Part shown: piece after piece, positions 37,641 through 45,212 of the stretch
Numbering within the stretch: position 1 is the stretch's first letter
Layout: each line of letters begins with the position of its first letter
Origin: CAVXHV01 sp963761445
GTDB lineage: Bacteria > Planctomycetota > Planctomycetia > Isosphaerales > Isosphaeraceae
NCBI GenBank assembly: GCA_963761445.1
Contig: CAVXHV010000005.1
Span: forward strand, 3,472,001 to 3,536,000
Direction of reading: 5' to 3'
DNA length: 64,000 nucleotides
The notes under the pieces: generated by a model
The model's database searches: none
Seen by the model: only the letters and a program-made list of their open reading frames with translations
What the model was told of the DNA's origin: nothing
Made by a program: the position numbers and the translations under genes

Positions 37641-38969
37641 TCAGGCAAGCAGCCTTTCGCCGTTGAGACGCTCGACCGGCAGCGGCACGGCCGCGCGCGG
37701 CAGACGGATTTGAAACCGCGAGCCGGAGCCCAACCGGCTCGACACGTCAATCTGGCCCCCGATTGACCCGACCAGGTGCTTGACGATAGACAGGCCCAGT
37801 CCCGTGCCACCGAGCTCGCGGCTCCGCGCCTTGTCCACCCGGTAGAACCGCTCGAAAATCCGGGGCAGGTCGTCGCGCGGGATTCCGATGCCGGTATCGG
37901 CGACTTCGACGCAAAGCTCGTTATGATCGCCCCAGCACGAGACGGTCACGGACCGGCCCGCCGGCGTGTACTTGATCGCGTTATCCACCAGGTTGTCGAC
38001 AATCTGGCGGATCGCCTCCTCGTCGGCAAGCACCTGCGCGTCTTCATCCAGTCCACCCGGGTCGAACTCGAACGATAGCCCGTTCGCCTCGGCCCGCCCT
38101 CGGTGGGCTTCCACGCACGCCTGCACGACCCCGACCAGCGGCAGCGGGTTGTGCTCAAAAGGCTCCTGCCCCGACTCGATCCGAGCCAGGCTCAGCAAGT
38201 CCAGAATCAGCAGATTCAGCCGTTCAACCTGCTCGTCGATTCTCTCGAGAAACCGCCTATTGACGGTGTCGTCATGAATCGCCCAGTCCAGCAGCGTCTC
38301 ATTATAAGCCTTGATCGACGCCAGCGGAGTCTTGAGCTCGTGCGATGCGTTGGCCACAAAGTCCTGGCGCATCCGCTCCAGCCGTCTCAGTTCGGTGACG
38401 TCATGAAACACCAGCACGACCCCCGGCGACGGCCGCCCGGGCAGTGGAGTCCCGCGCACCGACAGCGAACGGCTGAACCCGCGTGTGGCATCGCGACCGG
38501 GAAGTGTGAGCTCTCCCTGGTAGGCGGAGGAACCATCCAGTCGCAGGGTCGCCTCGACCGCATCTTGCACCTGGGGACCGCGGATCAGCTCCGGCACCAG
38601 CCGCCCGGCCGACGCATCTTCGAGCCCGAACAGCCGGGCAGCGCTATTGTTGGCGAACAGCAGCCGGCGCCGATTATCGACGGCGATGACCGCTTCTTCC
38701 ATCGCTTCGAGCACGACCCTGAGCTGCTGCCGGTCCTGCTCGAGTTCCTCATTGCGGCTTTCGACATCCGCCGCCGCCGTATTGAACGTCTTCACCAGCC
38801 CGCTGATCGGCCCGGGCACGGCATTTCGAACGAGTCGTGCCTTCTGCCCCTTGCCCATCGCCTGCAATCCGCGACAGACGTCGGCCAGCGCCCGCCACCA
38901 GCTCCAAGCTGCATACGCAGCCAGTGCAAGCACGGGTCCCGCCAGGGTGATCACGAGGGTTTCCATCAT
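37641..38969 (-). CDS. phoR: PhoR-like sensor histidine kinase
   Basis: Protein of 442 residues. One N-terminal membrane helix (LVITLAGPVLALAAYAAW) is followed by a HAMP-like linker, a PAS domain (VLEAMEEAVIAVDNRRRLLF), HisKA with phospho-acceptor His in FVANASHELKTPLASIKAY, and HATPase with DNAIKYTPAG, VADTGIGIPRDDLPRIFERF and GGTGLGLSIVKHL. The architecture and position just upstream of pstS support a phosphate-sensing role. No PhoB gene is next to it. The start at 38969/38966 follows TTTGGGGTGT. Confidence 0.85.
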   Translation of the reverse strand: MMETLVITLAGPVLALAAYAAWSWWRALADVCRGLQAMGKGQKARLVRNAVPGPISGLVKTFNTAAADVESRNEELEQDRQQLRVVLEAMEEAVIAVDNRRRLLFANNSAARLFGLEDASAGRLVPELIRGPQVQDAVEATLRLDGSSAYQGELTLPGRDATRGFSRSLSVRGTPLPGRPSPGVVLVFHDVTELRRLERMRQDFVANASHELKTPLASIKAYNETLLDWAIHDDTVNRRFLERIDEQVERLNLLILDLLSLARIESGQEPFEHNPLPLVGVVQACVEAHRGRAEANGLSFEFDPGGLDEDAQVLADEEAIRQIVDNLVDNAIKYTPAGRSVTVSCWGDHNELCVEVADTGIGIPRDDLPRIFERFYRVDKARSRELGGTGLGLSIVKHLVGSIGGQIDVSSRLGSGSRFQIRLPRAAVPLPVERLNGERLLA

Positions 38970-40495
38970 ACACCCCAAACCGGCGATTTCCGCCTGGTTG
39001 CACTGGCTCGCGGATGTCCCAGCCCCGCACGATCCCTGCCCGCACCAGCATCTCGATAAGGAGGGCACTGAGTATGAACACCGCGTCGATGAGCGGTCAA
39101 GCGGCCCGGGCTGGCGAAGCCGCCTGCGCCGGTGCGTCCCTGCGTTCCTGTGTGCCCATCTCGCAGCGCGATCAACTCTTGCGCTGCTGTCGCCCGCGCC
39201 CGGTCTGAATGGCCTACCCACATCGATTGCGTTCTCAAGCCGTAGGAACCCAGGTTGGTCGATTTCCACCGCCTGGTATCCGTACACTGCGTGGGGAAGC
39301 GCCGCCGCCAGCCGGCAAAGGACGACATCGCCGAGCCGAAGTAGGTCAGGCTTTAGCCTGACGATTTGTTCACATCCAGTTCGCCAGTTCGTTTTGTATA
39401 TTTGACGGTGTTCCTTTCTCTGTAAGCGTTAAGGGCACGCCGCTGGTCTTCCCGGCGGTTCAGGTATCCCGCGCCGAATCCACACGCAACATCAATGGCC
39501 TGATGAGCATCCCCCGCGCGAAGGTCATCATCGCGTCGCCAATTTGAGCGTCGCTCCAATCGCTCCGCTCTTCCCTTCGTTCCCTTTGCTCGCTTCCGTT
39601 CAAACCTCTTCTGCACGTCTGTACTCCGCCTTGATTTCCGTCCTCCGCTCGCCCTCTAAAATTAGTGAACAACCCCGGCCACTCGCACTGCCACTTTTCC
39701 GCTCGTATTTGCCACTCCTTTTTTCGAGCGTCGGAACAAACGCAACCCACGTCCGATCTCTTGACCTCGATTTGGCATGCGGAGTTCCGCACCTCGTTTT
39801 CGCGACCAGCGACAAACTCGAAAAGTGGCAAAAAGTGGCAGGTTTTGGGGCGTGTTTTTAGCATCCGTACACAGGTGTAAATAGACGGCTTTCGGAAGGT
39901 GCTCACCACTGCAAGCGGCGGGGTGCAATTCAAAGGCGGCGCACGGTAGAGCTGCCTCGTCACTCAACCGCGAATCTTGCATCTGACAACACCTCCATCC
40001 AGACGACGAGGCCCCGATATGACCACGCGACAATCGGACCCATGGCCGCTACAGGAATGATCTCCACCAGGTCGTGCCCGGTTGCCAAAAAAAAGAAGAA
40101 TTCGTTCTTTCCGAGTGGCATTCGGGGAGGCGCCGCCGCAGATGGCCGTAGGAGGCCACCAGAGCCGGAACGCCGCGAAGTTCGTCGGTGTGACAACGCG
40201 TCATGAGCCCGCGCTCGGCCGGGTAACTACCAACCTGGCGAGTCAGCGCGACCGCAGCTTCAAAGCAAAGGCCGGGCACGGAAATTGCAGCATATGACTC
40301 ATTCAGAACATTCCCGAATCGGCCAGGTTCCGAAGACGAGGTTGGCGCCGGCAGGTTGCGCCGGCCATGAGGAGCACTCACGACCCTACAGACGAGCGGG
40401 CTCATCCGATACCATGATGACCGCCTCGAACGCGCACACAACCTGTTACGGATCGAATCGCCGCCGATGGGAGTGGCAGGAATAAGGAGAACAGA
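38970..40495. other. 1.5-kb stretch without a clear gene
   Basis: No gene could be supported. On the minus strand near 39354-39210 a frame reads LLRLGDVVLCRLAAALPHAV and then YGYQAVEIDQPGFLRLEN, which looks protein-like and could be the remnant of a small gene with frame breaks; I do not recognise it. The rest, 39.4-40.48 kb, has lower GC and no conserved frames. The final bases hold the strong ribosome binding site of the selenoprotein gene. Confidence 0.35.
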
Positions 40496-40735
40496 ATGGA
40501 CGTCACGCTCGAATACTGTGCACTTTGAAACTACGAGCCTCAAGCCGTCAGTTTGGCGGCCAAGCTCTTGCCGCGCTTCAAGCGCGAGATCACTCGTTTC
40601 GTCATGATTCCCTCCAAGGGAGGCTGCTTCGAGCTCACCGTGGGCGGCAGGAAGCTCTACTCGAAGCTCAAGACAGGCACTTTCCCCGACGAAGACCAGC
40701 TCGTTGAAGCCGTGGGCCAGGCGATGGGGGCTTGA
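40496..40735 (+). CDS. SelW-like (Rdx family) selenoprotein with in-frame UGA
   Basis: Small thioredoxin-fold protein of 79 residues, read from ATG 40496 through TGA 40526-40528 to TGA 40733. AAGGAGA lies 6 bases before the ATG. The N-terminus is MDVTLEYCALUNYEPQA, so the UGA falls exactly on the second position of the CxxC/CxxU redox motif (Cys8, Sec11) of the SelW/SelT/SelH family. Downstream family features follow without a frame break: the RFVMIPSKGGCFELTV strand pair and LYSKLKTGTFPDEDQLVEA. A bSECIS-like hairpin follows the UGA. Family members are small redox proteins, often linked to glutathione or oxidative stress. Automatic calling would miss it or start it at TTG 40553. The alternative is a Cys-to-stop mutation. 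Confidence 0.82.
40535..40567 (+). promoter_or_regulatory. candidate bacterial SECIS element
   Basis: Just after the in-frame UGA the RNA can fold into a lower stem (GAGC 40535-40538 with GCUC 40564-40567), an internal loop, and an upper six-pair stem (GCCGUC 40544-40549 with GGCGGC 40555-40560) closed by AGUUU. There are 21 bases between UGA and the apical loop, and G is the second loop base. This fits what is generally described for bacterial SECIS elements, which bind SelB. The fold was derived by eye. Confidence 0.6.
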
Positions 40736-40741
40736 GCACGC

Positions 40742-41386
40742 GATGGAATCGGCATCCCTGCGCAGATGCTGCCAAAGGTGTTCGATATGTTCACCCAGGT
40801 TGACCGCAGCATGGAGCGGTCCCAAGGCGGGCTGGGCATTGGCCTGTCGATCGTGAAGCGGCTGGTCGAGATGCACGGCGGCAGTGTCGAAGCCAAGAGC
40901 GACGGTCACGGCCTGGGTAGCGACTTCGTGGTCCGGCTGCCGGTGGTGCTGTCGTACGCAGCTCAGTCGAAAAACGGCGATGAGCCCATCTCTGGCTCAT
41001 CAACCCGACGCCGAGTCCTGGTCGTGGACGACAATCGTGACGCCGCCATGAGCCTGGCAATGATGCTCAAGCTGATGGGAAACGACGCGAAGACCGCTCA
41101 CGACGGGTTCGAGGCGCTCGAGGTAGCGGCAGTCTTCCGCCCCGACCTGATCCTCCTCGATATCGGCATGCCCCGCTTGAACGGCCACGAGACCGCCAAG
41201 CGCATCCGCGAGCAACCCTGGGACAAACGCGTCGTATTGGTGGCGCTGACGGGCTGGGGCCAGGAAGAAGACCGCCGCATGTCCGACGAGGCCGGGTTCG
41301 ACGCGCACCTGGTCAAACCGATCGAACCATCGGCGTTAGAGATGCTGCTCGCGCGCCTGCCGGTGAAAACCGCATCGCCTCTGTAG
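40742..41386 (+). pseudogene. C-terminal fragment of a hybrid histidine kinase (HATPase end plus receiver)
   Basis: The frame begins inside a HATPase domain (DGIGIPAQMLPKVFDMF, then SQGGLGIGLSIVKRLVEMHG) and continues into a complete receiver domain: VLVVDDNRDAA, phospho-acceptor Asp in LILLDIGMPRLNG, VALTGWGQ and AHLVKPI. The dimerisation domain, phospho-acceptor His and N box are missing. The remnant starts 6 bases after the selenoprotein stop, so DNA has been deleted or inserted here. Translation from ATG 40766 would give a receiver with half an ATPase domain and is not expected to be a working kinase. Confidence 0.7.
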
Positions 41387-41391
41387 GCCCC

Positions 41392-41856
41392 TTACTCTGC
41401 CGCTGGTCGAAGGACCGACTGCACACAAATAGCTTGCCACACCGCGATGTCGAGGACCATGACGAATCGGGAGTCAACGTCATCACCGGCGAGTGGATTC
41501 CGGCCTCCCAGCGCGGGGTGCGGGACCAATCCGTAGCACTGGCCGGGGCCCGCGACTCTGCCCTCCTGATGGAGTTGGAACACCAATGGTGAGAGGAGGT
41601 AGACCTCCTGCCACGAGGGGTCGTTGACCTCGGCCACGAACTGCTCGTAGTCATCGCCCACGCGCTCGACTTGGCCGCTGAAGACGTCGAGCATATCGAC
41701 ATGTCCCTCGGGGCGGCGGAGGAACCAAGTACCGAACTTGCTCATGAACGCCGGGGCCACTCGCCCGCCGATGACCGGCGACCAAGGCAGGATCCACCGT
41801 TCAAAGTCGTCGGCGGAGACATCATCGATCAGGACATCGGCCCAAGTTAGCTTCAC
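41392..41856 (-). CDS. SMI1/T6SS-immunity-like cassette protein (DUF1851-like)
   Basis: Protein of 154 residues with a GTG start at 41856; GGAGGG lies about 7 bases upstream. The pattern (FERWILPWSPVIGG at the start; GQCYGLVPHPALGG and VMVLDIAVWQAIC near the end) is like the Tdi1/DUF1851 and SMI1/KNR4 immunity-type proteins often carried in gene cassettes. The start lies 15 bases from an attC-like site, as expected for an integron cassette. It ends 5 bases from the convergent kinase fragment and lacks its own downstream attC. Confidence 0.6.
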   Translation of the reverse strand: MKLTWADVLIDDVSADDFERWILPWSPVIGGRVAPAFMSKFGTWFLRRPEGHVDMLDVFSGQVERVGDDYEQFVAEVNDPSWQEVYLLSPLVFQLHQEGRVAGPGQCYGLVPHPALGGRNPLAGDDVDSRFVMVLDIAVWQAICVQSVLRPAAE

Positions 41857-41870
41857 GGCGACCCTCCGCC

Positions 41871-41928
41871 GGCTAACGCTAAAGATCAGCGGCCCGCGCA
41901 GCGGGTCCGCTGCAACTGCAGGTTAGGC
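41871..41928 (-). other. attC-like integron recombination site
   Basis: On the minus strand, 58 bases start with GCCTAAC (R'' box, RYYYAAC) and end with GTTAGCC (R' box, near GTTRRRY). Between them is a hairpin of GCAGCGG-A-CCCGC, loop TGC, and GCGGG-CCGCTG, with one unpaired base on one arm, as in folded attC sites. One cassette-like gene (41974-42213) ends just before it and another (41856-41392) starts just after it. No integrase gene is seen in the window. Confidence 0.65.
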
Positions 41929-41973
41929 ACTAAGGAACAGTCCAGAAATAACTTCCCGATTTCGGTCTCAACC

Positions 41974-42213
41974 CTACCACGACGGAAAGCCCTCGTTCCG
42001 ACGCTCTGCGTCGGAACGGTCTTTGTGCCGCTCCGCGGCGCACTTCACGTAAATCGACGGAAGTTGTTTTCCGACCCGTTCCTGAGGCGCGTATCCAGGG
42101 ACCGATAGCTGCTCGCCATTTGGCCCACGGACCGTCAGAGCTTGCCCATTATACTCGACCGTGCTACCCAGCCGCACCTGCTCGGCGGTGACGTGGGGGC
42201 CAAGGAATGGCAT
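41974..42213 (-). CDS. small hypothetical cassette-like protein
   Basis: Protein of 79 residues from ATG 42213, with ordered composition (VRLGSTVEYNGQALTVRGPN) and a charged tail. I do not recognise it. It ends 45 bases before the attC-like site, the position a cassette gene would have. It may instead be the C-terminal end of a longer frame, because the reading frame stays open upstream into the AbiEi-like remnant. Confidence 0.35.
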   Translation of the reverse strand: MPFLGPHVTAEQVRLGSTVEYNGQALTVRGPNGEQLSVPGYAPQERVGKQLPSIYVKCAAERHKDRSDAERRNEGFPSW

Positions 42214-42261
42214 CTTCGTCTCCGCGCCATTCGAGAACCTGAGATGCCCCGCTCCTCCCGA

Positions 42262-42545
42262 TCACGTTCGGCCAAGCGAGTCACGCGCAGTTCCTCCCCT
42301 TCCGCGATCGTTTCTAAGAACGGACGCATCCAGGCAGGAGCCAGAACCAAGTCCTGCTTGAGTTGCGCACGGTCTTTCTCTGAAAGCAGGTTTCGCAATG
42401 GGGTAAGCCGTTCCATCGTGACATGTTGTTGTCCCAGGTGCTTCAGTCCCTGGATGACCAGGCCGCTCATTCGTCCTGCCGCTGCCATCGCTCGCGGGGT
42501 CGTCCGTTTCAGAGATTTCTTTGTTCCTGAGCCGATCCCGCATAT
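42262..42545 (-). pseudogene. AbiEi-like (DUF6088) antitoxin remnant, copy 1
   Basis: The frame reads GTKKSLKRTTPRAMAAAGRM, then IQGLKHLGQQHVTMERL and KDRAQLKQDLVLAPAWMRPF. It is nearly identical to the C-terminal half of the gene at 52995-53642. The N-terminal half is missing; the upstream boundary is at about 42540, where a dispersed repeat begins. It is an inactive fragment of a type IV antitoxin-like gene. Confidence 0.65.
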
Positions 42546-42550
42546 CTACG

Positions 42551-42874
42551 CGAGTGGAAAACATGGAACCCAAGCTTCGATCGCGTGAAAATCGTCGGCA
42601 TCAGAGAGGACAAGACCACGGCAACCAGATTCAACTCTGGACCGCTGCCACGAGGCTGCCCCCGCATCAAAGCCGCGATCGAGCTATGCCGCCGCGTAGT
42701 CCACGAGGTTCGCTGGATTCGGCACTGGTGACGGACACCTGGTCATCGCGCCAACAGCAAGCAACGCGTATGGCCGCAACGCCAAACGCAAGAGAGAAGA
42801 GGCCGCCGGTACTTGGACCATCGGACCATCAATTATCCTGATCGGCCCAGTATCGATTATCGTGACCACTCTCA
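42551..42874. repeat. dispersed repeat family, copy 1
   Basis: Two blocks are shared with other sites: 42551-42592 (ATGGAACCCAA.CTTCGATCG) matches 53936-53984, and 42780-42874 (containing CATCGGACCATCAATTATC and CGATTATCGTGACC) matches 48493-48587 and 54010-54073. In all three copies the minus strand encodes a similar short peptide around TIIDIGPIRI.DGP. Each copy lies next to AbiEi-like DNA. Confidence 0.6.
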
Positions 42875-43222
42875 CACTGCGCCGATCCTACGAACGTGCC
42901 TCGCGGTACATTCCCTCACGCCGCAGAGGAATCTAGTTGAGACAAGATCCGAATTAGGTACAATTTTGGCTTGAGCTTACTTGTACGCGCAGCAGCTCAA
43001 GGTGTCGTTCGTCGTCGGACAACGTATGCGCAACAGTTCCAATAAAAACGTGGGGCTACGGGCGGCAGTGATTTCGTCAAAGCCGTGACCTCGAGCCGCT
43101 TTTCCACGCACCTGAAACTTGCACCGGTGACACCACTGGGAATCGCATGACAATTCAAGGCCGCGCACGAACCGACCGGTGTCGTTCACGCCGCATCCGC
43201 CAAGCGCGGTGAGGAACCGGAG

Positions 43223-44365
43223 ATGCGAGAGTTCGCCGATCCAATGCGCGAGGATATCGCTCCCATCGTCAGGGTCGAACCCGGGCAAGACGGTCCCAGC
43301 GCGTCGTCGTCGTCGGCACCGGAACCACCGCCGGGCGGAGGACTGGAGTCCCTGGGCGGAGCGCCTACGCAGCCACCGGGCGTGGCCGAGGTGTTCATCA
43401 GCTACTCATCTAGAGATCGCGACCGTGTCATCCATATCGCGAACCAATTAGAGCGATTGGGGGTTTCATGCTGGCTGGATCGAGAGAAGATCGCGGGAGC
43501 CAGCAACTACGGCCCGGAGATCGTCACGGGAATCAAAGGCTGCAAAGTCCTGCTGGTGTGTTGCAGTGACGCTTCCTTGCGGTCGAAGAACGTCAAGCAG
43601 GAGATCCAACTCGGCTGGAAGTACGACCGGCCCTACTTGCCATTGCTCCTGGAGAACGTCAGCTATCCCGAACAGGTGGAATACTGGCTGGAAGGCTGGC
43701 AGTGGATCTCGGCGTCGGACGGCTCCGTGGACCACTGGTTGCCTAGGCTCATCGCTGCTCTGGTGAATGCCGGGGTCGAGTCGGCGAAGGAAGCGCACGG
43801 CCAGTTCCGTATCGTCTCGACCGTGATGCCCAAACCGCAATCCGGGCTGGCGGGTCTCCGTGCGCTGGCGAGGTTCACTGATCAGATCTGGCCGATTCCT
43901 GCGGACAAAGTCCTCCGCCAGACGACCCGCGGCGGGTTTCGTGGGCTCGGAGCCCCGCAGGAAGATGTCCAGCACGGCCACCGGCTCGGCAGCCGTGTGG
44001 CACTTGCTATCGAGTTGGAGACGAGCGGCCATCTGCTGCTGCTCGACGAAGGTCCCGAGCAGATCCTGTACTGCCTGTGTCCCTCACGCTTCGCTCCCGA
44101 AACGACGCTACCGATCGGCCGGAGCTACCTCCCACAAACAGGCTCGCGATACGACGCGTTTGTCGTCTCGGGGAAGCCGGGACGAGAGGATCTGGTTGCG
44201 ATCATCTCGGAGCAACCCCTGGTGAAGGACTGGCTGCCAGCGGACGAACGTCTCCCGGCCAAGACATTGAGCGAGGCGGACGTCGCGCAGCTGCTCCAGA
44301 CTCTCCAGCAACTGCCGGCGACGAGTTGGATCGCGCTTTCGACGTACTTCGACGTCATCGCATGA
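43223..44365 (+). CDS. TIR domain protein with C-terminal DUF4384 domain
   Basis: Protein of 380 residues. After a flexible Pro/Gly/Ser N-terminus, a TIR domain spans about residues 55-180: EVFISYSSRDRDRV, CWLDREKIAGASNYGPEI and KNVKQEIQLGW, where Glu127 is the likely NAD-cleaving Glu. Residues about 235-345 look like DUF4384 (LGSRVALAIELETSGHLLLL, LPIGRSYLPQTG), a beta domain common in caspase-like and kinase signalling proteins. It is the first gene of a three-gene run with a helical protein and a TPR-CHAT protease. The TIR part may be an NADase effector in a defence or death pathway; this is inference. GAGGAACCGGAG precedes ATG 43223. Confidence 0.82.
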   Translation: MREFADPMREDIAPIVRVEPGQDGPSASSSSAPEPPPGGGLESLGGAPTQPPGVAEVFISYSSRDRDRVIHIANQLERLGVSCWLDREKIAGASNYGPEIVTGIKGCKVLLVCCSDASLRSKNVKQEIQLGWKYDRPYLPLLLENVSYPEQVEYWLEGWQWISASDGSVDHWLPRLIAALVNAGVESAKEAHGQFRIVSTVMPKPQSGLAGLRALARFTDQIWPIPADKVLRQTTRGGFRGLGAPQEDVQHGHRLGSRVALAIELETSGHLLLLDEGPEQILYCLCPSRFAPETTLPIGRSYLPQTGSRYDAFVVSGKPGREDLVAIISEQPLVKDWLPADERLPAKTLSEADVAQLLQTLQQLPATSWIALSTYFDVIA

Positions 44366-44387
44366 GGCCCGGTGAAGGGAGGTGGCG

Positions 44388-45212
44388 ATGCCAACGGAAA
44401 CGACCGCGAAATCCGTCAGCGAGGTGGTGGCCCTCCTGATGGAGGACGAACGAGATCCGGAGAAGATCGCCGCCAGGCTCCAGGAGCCATTCCTGCCGGA
44501 GATGTTCCTGGACGACATTGACGTCTCCGACGACGATGGCGTGTCGGTCTTCCTGCGCTACCTCCAGACGCGCTTCGGCGGAGCCGAAATCGAAAAGGAC
44601 GAGGTGTGCCGGTTCGTCGAGCGGAATCGCCCGGCCCTGGCGGCGCGAGTGTTCCCGATTTTGGCAAAGGTGTTGGCTCAGGCGAAGGCACAGGGCGCAG
44701 AGGACGACGCGACGGTCTACATCGAGCACGTCTGCGCCCAGGTCGGCCACGCCCTGCGCGGGCAGCCGGAGTGCATTGACACGAAGAGCGGCCGACTCTT
44801 CTGGTTGCTGTTCACGCTCGGCCACATGGCTGCGACGGGCAGATACGCACATGCGGACGCCACCCGTCTGCTGTCGCGGAGCGACCTCGTCGCGCGCATG
44901 ACCCCCGTCACGCTGCTCTTCATGCTCGAAGAGTACAAGAAGGCGATCAACACCAAGCACGAGCAGCCGATCGAGTTGGTCATGCTCCTCATGGAGTGTG
45001 CACTGCTCGCCCGCGACCTCCCGGCCGCCGCCACGGCGTTCGAGATCCTGAGCCGGTTAGTCCCGGCGCTCGATACGACAGCCTGGGTCGGCGTTATGGA
45101 ACGCGGATTGCGGATCCTCCAGCAGCGCGGTTGCACACATCCCGAACACGAGCGGTTCATGCAGCGGCTGAGGAGCCGCTTTGGGCCGAGGATAAACGAC
45201 GATGACCTCTAA
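44388..45212 (+). CDS. helical protein in TIR-CHAT operon
   Basis: Protein of 274 residues from ATG 44388 (GGGAGG about 6 bases before; GTG 44382 is also in frame). It is predicted all-helical and acidic at the N-terminus, with no signal peptide or recognised family. Blocks such as MEDERDPEKIAARLQEPFLP and TPVTLLFMLEEYKKAINTK suggest a helical-bundle adaptor. It starts 22 bases after the TIR gene and overlaps the CHAT gene by 11 bases, so the three are co-expressed. It may link the protease to the TIR protein. Confidence 0.65.
   Translation: MPTETTAKSVSEVVALLMEDERDPEKIAARLQEPFLPEMFLDDIDVSDDDGVSVFLRYLQTRFGGAEIEKDEVCRFVERNRPALAARVFPILAKVLAQAKAQGAEDDATVYIEHVCAQVGHALRGQPECIDTKSGRLFWLLFTLGHMAATGRYAHADATRLLSRSDLVARMTPVTLLFMLEEYKKAINTKHEQPIELVMLLMECALLARDLPAAATAFEILSRLVPALDTTAWVGVMERGLRILQQRGCTHPEHERFMQRLRSRFGPRINDDDL

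Noticed and set aside
39460..39963. 167-residue minus-strand frame in the 39-40 kb stretch
   Set aside because: No start signal, no motif and codon use unlike neighbours; treated as non-coding.
40553..40735. A 60-residue protein starting at TTG 40553
   Set aside because: It lacks a ribosome binding site and the redox motif; the family match extends upstream through the UGA to ATG 40496 with a strong ribosome binding site.
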